64,000 nt of DNA from Allobosea sp. LC85 (GCF_000735605.1 NZ_JPKG01000027.1:124001-188000); one strand, 5' to 3'. Counted from the first letter of the stretch, positions 18,408 to 29,106 are shown. Program-made: numbers and translations. The notes: a model not told the origin generated them from the letters alone.

Positions 18408-18728
18408 ATGCGCGACATGATGGGCCTGATGAAGCAGGCGCAGCAGATGCAGCAGAAGATGGCCGATGTTCAGGCCGAGCTCGACATGATCGAGGTCGAG
18501 GGCGCTTCCGGCGGCGGCATGGTCACCGTGACGATGACCGCCAAGGGGGCGCTCAAGTCGGTCAGGATCGACCCGAGCCTGATGATGGCCGATGAGCGCG
18601 AGATCCTCGAGGATCTGATCGTCGCGGCCAGCACCGACGCCCGCGTCCGCGCCGAGCGCGTCATGCAGGAGCGCATGGCTGAGATCACCAAGGGCCTGCC
18701 GATCCCGCCCGGCATGAAACTGTTCTGA
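18408..18728 (+). CDS. YbaB/EbfC nucleoid-associated protein
   Basis: 106 residues, opening [20 protein letters not shown] with long amphipathic helices, then a beta core with [13 protein letters not shown]. It is a dimeric DNA-binding protein of the YbaB/EbfC family. The gene sits between dnaX (24 bp upstream) and recR (14 bp downstream), the conserved recombination and replication operon. Confidence 0.93.
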   Translation: MRDMMGLMKQAQQMQQKMADVQAELDMIEVEGASGGGMVTVTMTAKGALKSVRIDPSLMMADEREILEDLIVAASTDARVRAERVMQERMAEITKGLPIPPGMKLF

Positions 18729-18742
18729 GCCTCAAGCCCCGC

Positions 18743-19348
18743 ATGTCACGCGCCATTGCCGGCCCCGAGATCGAGCGGCTGATCCAGCTCCTCGCCAAGC
18801 TGCCGGGCCTCGGGCCCCGGTCGGCCCGGCGCGCTGCCCTGCATCTCGTCAAGAAGCGCGAGCAGCTTCTGGGCCCGCTCGCCGAGGCCATGGCGACGGC
18901 GCGCGAGCGCATCGTCGTCTGCACGACCTGCGGCAATATCGATACCAGCAATCCCTGCTCGGTCTGTCGCGACGCTCGCCGCGACGATGGATTGATCGTC
19001 GTCGTCGCCGACGTCTCGGACCTATGGGCGCTCGAGCGCTCGGGCGCTGTTTCGGGCCGCTATCATGTTCTGGGCGGCGTGCTCTCGGCGCTCGACGGCA
19101 TCCGGCCCGAGCACCTGACGCTCGATGCGTTGGTGGCCCGTGCCTCCGATCCGGCCGTGAAGGAGGTCATCCTGGCGCTCAACGCCACGGTCGACGGGCA
19201 GACCACGGCGCATTTCATCACCGATCTGCTTGCCCATTTTCCGGTCAAGGTGACGAAGCTCGCCCATGGCGTGCCGGTCGGCGGCGAGCTCGACTATCTC
19301 GACGACGGCACGCTCGCAGCCGCCATTCGCCAGCGCACGGGCTTCTGA
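18743..19348 (+). CDS. recR: Recombination protein RecR
   Basis: 201 residues. The helix-hairpin-helix [16 protein letters not shown], the Cys4 zinc finger [16 protein letters not shown] and a Toprim core ([15 protein letters not shown]) appear in the expected order. It works with RecF and RecO at gaps to load RecA. Last gene of the dnaX-ybaB-recR unit. Confidence 0.96.
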   Translation: MSRAIAGPEIERLIQLLAKLPGLGPRSARRAALHLVKKREQLLGPLAEAMATARERIVVCTTCGNIDTSNPCSVCRDARRDDGLIVVVADVSDLWALERSGAVSGRYHVLGGVLSALDGIRPEHLTLDALVARASDPAVKEVILALNATVDGQTTAHFITDLLAHFPVKVTKLAHGVPVGGELDYLDDGTLAAAIRQRTGF

Positions 19349-19364
19349 TCCGGGCTTCCGGCCG

Positions 19365-20069
19365 TCAGAACTTGTAGCTCAGGCTTGTGCGGACACTGTG
19401 CAGCGTCGAATCCTGATCGGTCGTCACGCCAAGGAAGGCGCCCTGCGCCAGGCGGCTGAACCGGCCGAAATCGGTGTAGCGATATTCGAGGCCGGCGATC
19501 AGGTGGTCGGTCAGGGCAAAGGAAAGGCCGCCGCCCACGCTCCAGCCCGTGCGTGATGTCTGGGCGCCGTCACGCGCTCCCGAGGTCGGATCGAACAGGT
19601 GCTGGTCGAACTCGGTGAAGGTCGCGCCACCTGTGGCGTAGATCATGAAGCGGTCCATCGCAAAGCCCAGGCGACCACGCACCGAGGCCTGCCAGTCGCG
19701 CTTCACCTCGCCGATGCCGAGGGAATGGTTGAAGCGACCATCGCTGTTCAGGGCCTCGACATCGCCTTCGACGCCCACGACAAAGGAGCCGAACTGGTAG
19801 TTGAAGCCGGCATGGCCGCCGCCGAGCACCGAATCGGTATCGGAGGAGAAGGCTGCGCCGATGCCGTTGGCGGCGACGAAGCGAGTGCGATCCGAGCCCC
19901 AAGAATAACCGATCTGACCGCCGGCATAGAACCCGGTCCAGGAAAAGAATTCCGGCAGCGCTGGCGCCGGCGGCAGGGTACTCTTGCGATAAGGCATGTC
20001 CGCCGCGGACGCCGCACCGCCAGCCAGAAGGGCGAGGCTCGCAAGGCCGGCTTTCAGGAACATCTTCAT
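19365..20069 (-). CDS. Outer-membrane beta-barrel protein (Omp25/RopB type)
   Basis: About 234 residues from the ATG at 20069. A signal peptide (MKMFLKAGLASLALLAGGAA, then SAA before the cut) leads to FSWTGFYAGGQIGYSWG, the hallmark of rhizobial Omp25/RopB porin-like barrels. Eight amphipathic strands and a C-terminal SLSYKF with terminal Phe fit BAM-dependent insertion. It is convergent with recR. Confidence 0.88.
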   Translation of the reverse strand: MKMFLKAGLASLALLAGGAASAADMPYRKSTLPPAPALPEFFSWTGFYAGGQIGYSWGSDRTRFVAANGIGAAFSSDTDSVLGGGHAGFNYQFGSFVVGVEGDVEALNSDGRFNHSLGIGEVKRDWQASVRGRLGFAMDRFMIYATGGATFTEFDQHLFDPTSGARDGAQTSRTGWSVGGGLSFALTDHLIAGLEYRYTDFGRFSRLAQGAFLGVTTDQDSTLHSVRTSLSYKF

Positions 20070-20324
20070 CGCAGGTCTCTGCATGTCGTTCGCCGATCGG
20101 GAGGCCAGATGCGGTGCCTCCGGTCATCCAGGACGAGGAGGCCGCAAGCCTTTGCTGGCGCGTTTGAAGTGCGCGCTTTCTGGCCTTGATTAGGAACTGT
20201 TAAGGTTAACAAACGGATAAGCGACCTCGGGAGGCCCCCGCGCAGGGAACAAACTCTCTGACCGTCCGGTTTGCCCTAGGCTGGTGCCAGGCCGCGTGTC
20301 GACCCACCGTGGCGGAGACTTTTC

Positions 20325-21380
20325 ATGGCCTTCTTGAAACGCATCACGGGCGCGGCAGGCGCGGGGGTGGCGTTGGGCTATGTGGCCGAGGCGATCTCGC
20401 GTTGGCGTGCGCGGCCTTCGCGGAAGGAGGTTGCACGCGGCCGCGACGCGGCTTCGCCGCTCGAGATGACCTGGCTTGGCTGGAAGGATGTCCTGCTGCG
20501 TTTTGCCGGCAATGTCGCCGATAACCGCCTCAGTTCGCTGGCCGGCGCGGTCGCGTTCTTCACCTTGCTTTCGCTGGTCCCGGCGCTCGCGCTCCTTGTC
20601 GCGCTGTACCGCTATTTCACCGACCCGCTGACCATCGCCGGCCAGCTGGACAGTCTCACCACGGTCCTTCCGGCCGCCGCACGCGAGCTGATCCGGGAGC
20701 AGGCGATGCGGCTTGCGACGCAATCCACTGCCGGCCTCTCCCTCGCCGTTCTGATCAGTCTGCTCGTGGCGGCCTGGAGTGCGAACGCCGCAGTGAAGGC
20801 GGTCTTCGATGCGCTCAACATCATCTATCGCGAGCGGGAGAAGCGCAGCTTCTTCAGGCTGAACCTGATCTCGCTGCTGACCACACTCAGCGGGGTCGTG
20901 CTGCTGATGGCGGCCCTGATCGCCATCGCCATCCTGCCGGTCATCTCCGCCTTCTTCCCGTTCCACTACGAGCTCGAGCAACTGGTCCGGTTGGTGCGCT
21001 GGCCGACTTTTGTCGTGATGGCGACGCTGGCAATCGCCTGCCTCTACTGGATTGGGCCGAGTCGGCGACCGCCGCGCTTCGCCTGGGTCATGCCCGGCGC
21101 CATCGCCGCCTCGCTGCTCTGGGCAGCCGCCTCATGGGCCTTCTCCTGGTATGTCGGCACGCTCGGCAATTACACGACTACCTATGGCTCGCTCTCGACG
21201 GTGGTGGTCTTCATGACCTGGCTTTGGCTGTCGGCGATGATCGTGCTCGCCGGGGCCGAACTCAATGCCGAGCTCGAGCATCAGACCGAGCGCGACACCA
21301 CGATTGGCCGACCCAAGCCGCTCGGTCGCCGCGGCGCGACCATGGCGGACAGGGTCGGCGCCGCCATGGCGGACGAGTAG
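20325..21380 (+). CDS. YihY/virulence factor BrkB family inner-membrane protein
   Basis: 351 residues with about six membrane segments. Characteristic are LSSLAGAVAFFTLLSLVPAL, the SANAAVKAVFDALNIIYRER motif and the YTTTYGSLSTVVVFMTWLWL segment. The family was once named ribonuclease BN, but that activity belongs to another protein; members are probably transport or envelope proteins. The N-terminus has an additional short hydrophobic stretch. The Arg/Lys-rich C-terminal tail should be cytoplasmic. Confidence 0.9.
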   Translation: MAFLKRITGAAGAGVALGYVAEAISRWRARPSRKEVARGRDAASPLEMTWLGWKDVLLRFAGNVADNRLSSLAGAVAFFTLLSLVPALALLVALYRYFTDPLTIAGQLDSLTTVLPAAARELIREQAMRLATQSTAGLSLAVLISLLVAAWSANAAVKAVFDALNIIYREREKRSFFRLNLISLLTTLSGVVLLMAALIAIAILPVISAFFPFHYELEQLVRLVRWPTFVVMATLAIACLYWIGPSRRPPRFAWVMPGAIAASLLWAAASWAFSWYVGTLGNYTTTYGSLSTVVVFMTWLWLSAMIVLAGAELNAELEHQTERDTTIGRPKPLGRRGATMADRVGAAMADE

Positions 21381-21762
21381 GCGATGCTGGATCCCGGCGG
21401 CGCGCGCCAGAGCGACCTGCACAGGGGCTCGAGTCCCTGGCGGGCAGGTGCTCCACCCGGCGAGACGCTTGCCCCAGCGCCTTCCATCCCCGTGATACGG
21501 TCCGGCTCGCGGCTGGGGAGGTCGGGCTAGCGTATCCCGCGCGAGCGGGCGGGCTTGCCGGGCTCGCTCGCGCCCTGCTTGATGGCAGAGAGAAGCCTTG
21601 GTTCTCTCATTTCGCGAAAGACCGGCGGGAACCGGCCTGATGTCGGGTGACATTGCGCCACTGCAATCTTGGTCTTGCCATGCCAAGGGGCGACAATGGC
21701 TCGGATTATTGCCATTTGAAGGTCGCGGCGGTCATCGGGCCGTATCAAGTTCGGAGGCGGCG
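21381..21762. other. Gene-free interval with a strong hairpin
   Basis: About 380 bp between the YihY gene and the VOC gene. The only structure I see is a 9-bp perfect stem, GCGCGAGCG (21539-21547) with CGCTCGCGC (21565-21573), possibly ending the upstream transcript. The short frames here look like GC-rich noise. Confidence 0.5.
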
Positions 21763-22632
21763 ATGCTTACGGTACAGGACAAGGTTTCGTCACCGGTACG
21801 GCTGGAGGCCTATGACGCGCCTTATCATATTGGTGCGGTGTCGTTGCGGGTGAGCGATCTGCCGCGCCTGACGGACTTCTATCGCGATGCGATCGGGCTG
21901 GCGCTGATCTCGGAAGAGCCCGGTCTCTCGGTGCTTGGCGTCGACGGCGTACCGCTGGTGCGGCTCGAAGCGGGTGCGAGCGCGCCGACATCGGCCGCCG
22001 GCCTCTTCCATCTCGCGCTCCTGCTGCCCTCGCGTGGCGACCTCGCCAACTGGCTGGCGCACGCGGCCAGGACCCGCGTGCCGCTGGAAGGCGCCTCCAA
22101 CCATCTCGTCAGCGAGGCACTTTACCTCTCTGATCCGGAGGGTAACGGCATCGAGATCTATCGTGATCGCAGCCGGCCGGAATGGCCGCGTCTCGACGGC
22201 GGCGCCATCAAGATGTCGACCGACCGGCTCGATCTCGACCAGCTTTTGCGTGAGTCGGACGGAGCCGAATATTCCGGCATGCCGAGTGGCACGGGCATGG
22301 GGCATGTTCATTTGCGCGTCGGCGATACCGCCCACGCGGAGGGCTTCTATCGCGATGGGCTCGGCTTTGACGTGATGGTGCATTATCCCGGCGCCAGCTT
22401 CCTCGCGACCGGCGGCTACCACCACCATATCGCCGTCAATGTCTGGGGCAGTCGGGGGGCAGGCATACGCGCTGACGGCGACGCGGGGCTAGCGAGCTTC
22501 GAGCTCGTTGCCGCTGACGACCAGGCCTTCGCAGCGATGCGGACGCGGATGATCGCTGCCGGCGGCCGCGATCAGGTCGGCACCGTCACGGTCGCCGATC
22601 CCTGGAATAATCGTCTGATCCTGCGCCGCTAG
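21763..22632 (+). CDS. Two-domain VOC family protein (CatE-like extradiol dioxygenase type)
   Basis: 289 residues from the ATG at 21763, preceded by CGGAGGCGG. Two VOC modules: the first around HIGAVSLRVSDLPRLTDFYR, with a closing LSDPEGNGIEIYRDR; the second around MGHVHLRVGDTAHAEGFYRD, with HHHIAVNVWGSRG and a closing VADPWNNRLIL. The metal-ligand pattern His...His...Glu fits catechol-2,3-dioxygenase-like (CatE) proteins. The substrate is unknown. Its TAG stop is supplied by the border of the downstream repeat. Confidence 0.83.
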   Translation: MLTVQDKVSSPVRLEAYDAPYHIGAVSLRVSDLPRLTDFYRDAIGLALISEEPGLSVLGVDGVPLVRLEAGASAPTSAAGLFHLALLLPSRGDLANWLAHAARTRVPLEGASNHLVSEALYLSDPEGNGIEIYRDRSRPEWPRLDGGAIKMSTDRLDLDQLLRESDGAEYSGMPSGTGMGHVHLRVGDTAHAEGFYRDGLGFDVMVHYPGASFLATGGYHHHIAVNVWGSRGAGIRADGDAGLASFELVAADDQAFAAMRTRMIAAGGRDQVGTVTVADPWNNRLILRR

Positions 22633-22734
22633 AGCATTTTCGAGCGAAGTGGACACCGGTTCGCGTGAAGAAAATGCGATAAAACAAAGAGCTAGAGCAT
22701 TTCCGCGATTCGGAGAAATACGGAAATGCTCTAG
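22629..22734. repeat. Two-module intergenic palindrome, copy 2
   Basis: Module A pairs GCATTTTC (22634-22641) with GAAAATGC (22670-22677) around a segment including GAAGTGGACACCGGTTCGCG. After the linker GATAAAACAAAGAG, module B is a perfect 14-bp inverted repeat, CTAGAGCATTTCCG (22692-22705) and CGGAAATGCTCTAG (22721-22734). Both ends are CTAG. The left CTAG gives the stop of the VOC gene and the right CTAG gives the stop of the convergent GNAT gene. It may also act as a bidirectional terminator. Confidence 0.75.
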
Positions 22735-23179
22735 CGCGTGAGCAGATGGCTGCGCCGTGTGCCGCCGCCATCGGGCTTGAAGCCCATGGCTTCCCAGAAT
22801 GCGGCCGCGCCGGAATCCGCGGCGTTGAGCGAGAGCCTGGGCGCCAGAGACAGCCCTTGTTGCACGAGTGCGCTCGCCAGCAGGCGGCCGACTCCACTGC
22901 GTCGGCCGATCGGCCGTACATAAACATGGCGAATGCGCAGGAGGTCGGGCGCCGGGTCATAAGGGTCCGGCGTCACCGCGCCGATTGCGGCGAGCACACC
23001 GTCGCGAAACACGGCGAACAGAGCGTTCCGCTCGTCTGCGCCGCGATAACGGCCGGATTGCCATTCTTCCCGCAAGCCGTCGACGAAGCGGTAGCCTTCG
23101 GCCGCCGCTTCGTCCTGCAGGGCAGAAAAATCGTCCGGCAGCGTTTCGCTGAGCCGGACGACCTGAAGCGTCGTGGGGG

Positions 23180-23183
<4 letters not shown>
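22731..23183 (-). CDS. GNAT family N-acetyltransferase
   Basis: 150 residues. The acetyl-CoA site [20 protein letters not shown] is motif A of the GNAT fold, and the ending [16 protein letters not shown] is motif B. The substrate is unknown. It overlaps the end of cysK by four bases (ATGA) and is therefore translated from the same transcript. Its last codon and stop fall in the palindromic repeat. Confidence 0.88.
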
Positions 23184-24166
<983 letters not shown>

Positions 24167-24251
24167 GTCGGCCTCCCTTGCGTCATGTGGTCAGGATCGA
24201 AGGGCTAACGCATTTCACATCTACTGTCGATAAATAACATTAATAACATAT
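24167..24251 (-). promoter_or_regulatory. AT-rich cysK leader with repeated AATAACAT
   Basis: This 85-bp gap between the Rrf2 gene and cysK is far more AT-rich than its surroundings. It contains AATAACAT twice with a 9-bp period (24233-24240 and 24242-24249). It is the obvious place for a cysK promoter and for binding of the adjacent Rrf2 regulator. Neither the -10 nor the TSS is clear. Confidence 0.4.
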
Positions 24252-24701
24252 CTATATTGTGAAATCGGCTCTCTGGGCGATGTCCCCGAAGACCGCCTTC
24301 TGCTCGGACTGGCGACAGAGATCTTCGACCGTGACACTGTCGAGCTCGGCCAGGAAGGCATCGGTGGCCCGCCTCAGCGCCGGGCCGACCACCTCGTCGA
24401 TAAGCCGGGACCGCGGCAGGGGCGTGGATTCATCGCTCGTTTCCTGCATGGCTGCACGCGCGATATCCCCGGCCGTGATGCGGCGCCGTTCGCGAGCGAG
24501 TTCGTAGCCGCCGCGCGGACCGCGCACTCCCTTCAGGATGCCGGCGCGCACCAGGGCCTGCAGCATGGTTTCGAGATGGCGCGGCGGCAGGTCGTGGCGT
24601 GCAGCCAGGAATTTGGCGGCGACCGGCGACGGGCGGGCATGCAGTGCGATATCGACCACTGCGGCGACGGCGAGGAGGCTGCGATGCGAGAGCAGCATCA
24701 T
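24252..24701 (-). CDS. Rrf2 family transcriptional regulator
   Basis: 149 residues with an N-terminal winged helix ([20 protein letters not shown], then [20 protein letters not shown]) typical of Rrf2 proteins. The three cysteines that hold a cluster in IscR or NsrR are missing; only one Cys occurs, in VEDLCRQS. This resembles CymR-type cysteine regulators, which fits the position before cysK. The start overlaps the dut stop by four bases. Confidence 0.88.
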   Translation of the reverse strand: MMLLSHRSLLAVAAVVDIALHARPSPVAAKFLAARHDLPPRHLETMLQALVRAGILKGVRGPRGGYELARERRRITAGDIARAAMQETSDESTPLPRSRLIDEVVGPALRRATDAFLAELDSVTVEDLCRQSEQKAVFGDIAQRADFTI

Positions 24702-25183
24702 CGGCCGCTCCCTTGCGCCGCCGCCTTGCCACCGGCGATGCCGGTCGAGCCGAAGCCGTCGGCCCCGCGCGCGGTCTCGTCGAGTGCCGCAGCCTCGACC
24801 AGGGCAGCCTGCGAGACGGGGGCGACAACAAGCTGGGCGATGCGGTCGCCGCGCCGGATCACGAAGTCTTCCGCGCCGAGATTGATCAGGATCACCTTGA
24901 TCTCCCCACGATAGTCGCTGTCGACGGTGCCGGGCGAGTTCAGCACCGTGACGCCATGCTTGAAGGCTAGGCCCGAGCGCGGCCGGACCTGCGCCTCGAA
25001 ACCCTGCGGCACTTGCAGCACGATCCCTGTCGGGATGAGACCGCGCCCGCCGGCGGCCAGAACGCAGGGTTCATCGGCGGGCAAGGCAGCACGGAGGTCC
25101 ATGCCGGCGGCACCGCTGCTCTCATAGGCCGGCAGCGGCAGGTCGGCGCCATGGGGGAGGCGCTGGATGGGAAGCGTGACCAT
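24698..25183 (-). CDS. dut: dUTP diphosphatase
   Basis: 161 residues, trimeric dUTPase. Motifs in order: [10 protein letters not shown] (I), [12 protein letters not shown] (II), [14 protein letters not shown] (III), [14 protein letters not shown] (IV) and GADGFGSTG (V). It removes dUTP and supplies dUMP for thymidylate. It lies five bases after coaBC and overlaps the next gene, so it sits in a coaBC-dut-rrf2 unit. Confidence 0.96.
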   Translation of the reverse strand: MVTLPIQRLPHGADLPLPAYESSGAAGMDLRAALPADEPCVLAAGGRGLIPTGIVLQVPQGFEAQVRPRSGLAFKHGVTVLNSPGTVDSDYRGEIKVILINLGAEDFVIRRGDRIAQLVVAPVSQAALVEAAALDETARGADGFGSTGIAGGKAAAQGSGR

Positions 25184-25188
25184 GGCGA

Positions 25189-26475
25189 TCAGCGTTCCGT
25201 CTCGCTGGCCTGCGGCATGGCCGCCAGATGAGCGATCAGCCGGCTCGCGACCTCGCCCTTGGGCAAGGTCGGCCAGGTTTCGACATTGTCGGAGGTGACG
25301 AGATGCACGGTGTTGGCGTCGCCGCCCATCACGCCGGTGCCGCCGACATCGTTTGCGACGATGAGGTCGCAGCCCTTCTTCGCCAGCTTGGCACGGGCAT
25401 GGTCGATCACGTGATCGGTCTCGGCCGCGAAGCCCACGACCAGGGCCGGGCGATCGATCTCGCGGGCGGAAATGGTCGCCAGGATGTCGGGATTCTCGAC
25501 GAGTGCGAGGGCCGGCGCGCCCGCGCCGGCCCGTTTCTTGAGCTTTCCGGGAGCTTCTTCCGCGACGCGCCAGTCGGCGACCGCGGCGGCGAAGATCGCG
25601 ATGTCGGCGGGCAGCGCTCCTTCGACCGCGGCGAGCATATCGCGGGCGGACTCGACATGGATCGTGGTAACACCTTCGGGGTCGGCGATCGCGACCGGGC
25701 CGGATACCAGTATTACGCTGGCGCCTGCGGCCGCGGCTGCGGCTGCGATCGCGTGACCCTGCTTTCCGGAGGAACGGTTGGCGATGTAGCGCACGGGGTC
25801 GATCGGCTCATGTGTCGGCCCGGAGGTGATGAGCACACGCTTGCCGGCGAGCAGCTTGGGGGCACCGGACGGGCCGCCCGGATTGCGACCGAGGAAGCCG
25901 ATCGCTCCAACCGGGGAGAGCCGGGTTTCGCCGGCCAGCGCCTGTTCGATCGCCGCCAGCAACTCATGCGGCTCGGCCATGCGGCCGGGTCCGTTTTCGC
26001 CCCGCTCCGCCATGGCACCGGAGTTCGGCCCGACGACGAGCACCCCGTCCGTCTCGAGTTGCGCCATGTTGCGCCGTGTCGCCGGGTGCTCCCACATGCG
26101 TGGGTTCATTGCGGGCGCGATCAGGATGCGCTTGTCGGTGGCGAGCAGCGCTGTCGAGGCAAGGTCATTGGCGAGGCCTGTCGCCATCTTGGCGATCAGG
26201 TCGGCAGTTGCGGGAGCGACGACGACCAGATCGGTCGAGCGCGACAGCGCGATATGGCCTATATCGGCCTCGTCGGTCAGCGAGAACAAATCGGTGAAGC
26301 AGCGTTCGCCCGCCAGCGATGAGACGGCGAGCGGCGTCACGAACTCTTCGCCGGCCTTGGTCAGGATGCAGCGCGAGGCGATGCCGTGGTCTTTCAGGCG
26401 CCGGATCAGCTCCAGCACCTTATAGGCGGCGATTCCCCCGCCGATGATCAGCAGAACGGAGCGAGATGCGGACAA
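25189..26475 (-). CDS. coaBC: Bifunctional phosphopantothenoylcysteine decarboxylase / phosphopantothenate-cysteine ligase
   Basis: 428 residues. The N-terminal flavoprotein (CoaC) has [20 protein letters not shown], the PASANTxAK-like [19 protein letters not shown] and [14 protein letters not shown]. The C-terminal CoaB half starts near residue 200 with [17 protein letters not shown], continues [15 protein letters not shown] and ends with [11 protein letters not shown]. The protein makes 4'-phosphopantetheine for coenzyme A. Length normal. Confidence 0.96.
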   Translation of the reverse strand: MSASRSVLLIIGGGIAAYKVLELIRRLKDHGIASRCILTKAGEEFVTPLAVSSLAGERCFTDLFSLTDEADIGHIALSRSTDLVVVAPATADLIAKMATGLANDLASTALLATDKRILIAPAMNPRMWEHPATRRNMAQLETDGVLVVGPNSGAMAERGENGPGRMAEPHELLAAIEQALAGETRLSPVGAIGFLGRNPGGPSGAPKLLAGKRVLITSGPTHEPIDPVRYIANRSSGKQGHAIAAAAAAAGASVILVSGPVAIADPEGVTTIHVESARDMLAAVEGALPADIAIFAAAVADWRVAEEAPGKLKKRAGAGAPALALVENPDILATISAREIDRPALVVGFAAETDHVIDHARAKLAKKGCDLIVANDVGGTGVMGGDANTVHLVTSDNVETWPTLPKGEVASRLIAHLAAMPQASETER

Positions 26476-26555
26476 GGGCGGGCTCCCGAGGCAAGAAGCC
26501 CTTCACCTAGCATCGCTTAGGCGCGGCTGTCATGGGGCGGACGTGCAGGGGGGCC

Positions 26556-28010
26556 TTATCGGAAGGGCGGCTCGTCGAAGGAGCGCAGTTTTCGCGAATG
26601 GATCGTGCTGCCGGCTTCCTTGAGCTTCTCCAGCGCGGCCAGTCCGATCTTCAGATGCTCGCCGACGGCGCGCTCGTAAAAGGCATTGGCGGCGCCGGGC
26701 AGCTTGATCTCGCCGTGAAGCGGCTTGTCGGAGACGCAGAGCAAGGTGCCGTAGGGCACGCGCAGCCGGTAGCCCTGTGCTGCGATGGTCCCGGATTCCA
26801 TGTCGACCGCGATGGCGCGCGACAGGTTGATACGGCGGCGCTCCTTCGTCCAGCGCAGCTCCCAGTTGCGGTCGTCCTGCGTCACGACGGTGCCGGTGCG
26901 CAGCCTCTGCTTCAGCCGGTCGCCCTTCTCGCCCGTGACCTCGGCCGCAGCCTGCTGCAAGGCGACCTGGACCTCGGCGAGCGCCGGAATCGGAATATCC
27001 GGCGGTACGTGTTCATCCAGAATGCCGTCTTGGCGGAGATAGGCGTGGGCCAGCACGTAATCGCCGATGATCTGCGTCTGTCGAAGGCCGCCGCAATGGC
27101 CGACCATCAACCAGCAATTCGGCCGGAGCACCGCGAGATGATCGGTGATGTTCTTCGCATTGGACGGACCGACCCCGATATTGACCAGGGTGACGCCTTC
27201 GCCTCCGGCGCGAATGAGGTGATAGGCCGGCATCTGGAAGCGATGCCAGGGCGCCGACATCACGCGCTCGGCGGCGCTGACATCGATGCCTTCGCGGTCG
27301 ATCCGGATGCCGCCCGGCGCGACGAGCGCTTCTGCGGTGCCGGCTTCGATCTCGGCCAGCGCCAGCCGCACGAACTGGTCGACATAGCGATGGTAGTTGG
27401 TCAGCAGCACCCAAGGCTGCACCAGCCGCCAGTCGGTACCGGTATAGTGGACCAGCCGCCGCAGCGAATAATCGACGCGCACCGCATCGAAGAGCGAGAG
27501 CGGGCGTGGCTCGCCCTCGATGATGTCGAAGGTGCCGTCGGCGATCTCGTCGCCGACCAGCGAGAGCAGCGGCGTCGGGAAATGCCGCGCGAGCTCCGCC
27601 GGCGAGATTCGGCCGCCGCCCAGTTCGTCGCCGCCCTCGATCGCATAGGGGTAGGGAATTTCCTGGGTGCTGATGCCTGTCTCGATGGTGGCGCCGTATT
27701 CCTTCGCCAGGGGCTCGAGCTGGTCGAGCAGATAGGCACGGAACTCGGCCGGCTGGGTCACCGTGGTCGAATAGATACCGGGCGCCGCAAACTTGGCGAA
27801 GCCGCGGCGTGTCGCTGCCGGCAGCTTCGACGGCTCATAGGTGACGCGCAGCATCGGATAGCGATAGCGGGCGCGTTCCTCCTGCGTCGGCGGCTGTCTC
27901 GTGTCGAAAAAGCGTTGGAGATCGGCGCGTAGTGCGTCCTTCGCTTCGCCATAAAGCGCCTCCAACCGGTCGATGGCGTCATGCGGTGTGGCGGCGATCT
28001 CGAAGCTCAT
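26556..28010 (-). CDS. amn: AMP nucleosidase
   Basis: 484 residues from the ATG at 28010. The N-terminal Amn domain (RYPMLRVTYEPS) and the C-terminal purine-nucleoside-phosphorylase-like domain (GEGVTLVNIGVGPSNAKNIT, LMVGHCGGLR, SRAIAVDMESGTIAAQGYRL) are both present. The enzyme splits AMP into adenine and ribose 5-phosphate. Transcribed toward coaBC with an 80-bp gap; divergent from the ArsR operon. Confidence 0.93.
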   Translation of the reverse strand: MSFEIAATPHDAIDRLEALYGEAKDALRADLQRFFDTRQPPTQEERARYRYPMLRVTYEPSKLPAATRRGFAKFAAPGIYSTTVTQPAEFRAYLLDQLEPLAKEYGATIETGISTQEIPYPYAIEGGDELGGGRISPAELARHFPTPLLSLVGDEIADGTFDIIEGEPRPLSLFDAVRVDYSLRRLVHYTGTDWRLVQPWVLLTNYHRYVDQFVRLALAEIEAGTAEALVAPGGIRIDREGIDVSAAERVMSAPWHRFQMPAYHLIRAGGEGVTLVNIGVGPSNAKNITDHLAVLRPNCWLMVGHCGGLRQTQIIGDYVLAHAYLRQDGILDEHVPPDIPIPALAEVQVALQQAAAEVTGEKGDRLKQRLRTGTVVTQDDRNWELRWTKERRRINLSRAIAVDMESGTIAAQGYRLRVPYGTLLCVSDKPLHGEIKLPGAANAFYERAVGEHLKIGLAALEKLKEAGSTIHSRKLRSFDEPPFR

Positions 28011-28109
28011 GGCCGACTCTAGCCGGCTGCGGGCGCTCCTGACAACAACCGGCATCGCGCCGGCCGATGGTCGCCATGCCGGGGCGTTCGGCGGGCTCGC
28101 GAGGGGCGC

Positions 28110-28167
28110 TTGACGTTACGGCTTTGCTGCAGTAGTAAACCGATCAATTAATTAACTGATCGGTTTA
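28110..28167 (+). promoter_or_regulatory. Promoter and palindromic operator of the ArsR-type operon
   Basis: TTGACG (28110-28115) and TAGTAA (28133-28138) are 17 bp apart. The perfect 11-bp inverted repeat TAAACCGATCA / TGATCGGTTTA (28136-28146 and 28157-28167, 10-bp spacer) overlaps the end of the -10 and the expected start of transcription. It ends four bases before the regulator ATG. This is the expected layout for autorepression by the ArsR-type protein. Confidence 0.75.
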
Positions 28168-28171
28168 GTGA

Positions 28172-28552
28172 ATGACGCCGGACCACCTCAGCGCCACGCT
28201 CTCTGCCCTCGCCGACCCAACGCGGCGGGCCATCCTGGCGCGCCTCGCGCTTGGGGAAACCTCGGTCAAGGAACTGGCGGAGCCTTTCGCGATGAGCCTG
28301 CCGGCCGTCTCGAAGCATCTGAAGGTGCTGGAGAAGGCGGGCCTGATTTCGCGTGGCCGCGAGGCCCAGTGGCGACCCTGCCGGCTCGATCCCGGCCCGC
28401 TGCGCGATGTGGCCGCCTGGCTCGAGCACTATCGGGTCTTCTGGGACCGGAGCCTGGACAGGCTGGAGAGCCTGATTCTGGATCTGAGGACTGAGGACCA
28501 GGGTGCGGCGCCGTCGTTGAGCCTGCCTTCGCAGGGAGAGGACGGACAATGA
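28172..28552 (+). CDS. ArsR family transcriptional regulator
   Basis: 126 residues. The winged helix reads LADPTRRAILARLALGETSV, then ELAEPFAMSLPAVSKHLKVL and AGLISRGREAQWRPCRL. No metal-binding cysteine motif is seen, so this is the non-metal branch that often sits beside SRPBCC and DoxX genes. It probably represses its own operon through the palindrome just upstream. The mRNA leader would be very short. Confidence 0.92.
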   Translation: MTPDHLSATLSALADPTRRAILARLALGETSVKELAEPFAMSLPAVSKHLKVLEKAGLISRGREAQWRPCRLDPGPLRDVAAWLEHYRVFWDRSLDRLESLILDLRTEDQGAAPSLSLPSQGEDGQ

Positions 28553-28641
28553 TCGCGGCCCGTCATCGCCCGGGAGCGCAGGTGGGCTTGTCTGCTCGCA
28601 ATGAGACATTGGATCAAAATTAAACAACTTAGGAGAGTATC

Positions 28642-29064
28642 ATGTCTCTATCGATGACCGAGCCCGTGTTCGCAGAGCCAAGAGCCAAGCTCTGGACGGG
28701 ACGGGTGCTGAGCGGAGTGGTCGTCGCGTTCCTGCTGTTCGACGGCGGCATCAAGCTGGCGCCCCTGCAGGTGGTCAACGATACGCTGCAGCAGCTGGGT
28801 TATTCCGGAAGTAACGAGCTGGCGCGGGGGCTCGGCGTCATGACGCTGATCATTGCGCTGCTTTATGCCTATCCCCGCACCTCCATTCTTGGCGCCGTGC
28901 TGCTCACCGGGCTGATTGGCGGCGCTATGGCGACGCATCTGCGCGTCGGCAGCCCGCTCTTCAGCCACCTCTTCTTTGGGCTCTATCTCGGCCTCATGGC
29001 CTGGGGCGGACTCTACCTGCGCGATCCGAGGCTGCGCGCACTCATCCCGCTGCGAAGCGTCTAG
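28642..29064 (+). CDS. DoxX-like family membrane protein
   Basis: 140 residues, four predicted membrane helices (about 20-40, 63-80, 82-100, 105-125). The opening RVLSGVVVAFLLFDGGIKLA and the LGYSGS turn match the DoxX-like family. The ribosome site TTAGGAGAG precedes the ATG. It is the second gene of the ArsR-controlled operon. The function of such proteins is not settled. Confidence 0.85.
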   Translation: MSLSMTEPVFAEPRAKLWTGRVLSGVVVAFLLFDGGIKLAPLQVVNDTLQQLGYSGSNELARGLGVMTLIIALLYAYPRTSILGAVLLTGLIGGAMATHLRVGSPLFSHLFFGLYLGLMAWGGLYLRDPRLRALIPLRSV

Positions 29065-29106
29065 CAGCCCTCGCCACTCCATCTCGACCCGTCACAGGAG
29101 CGTTCC

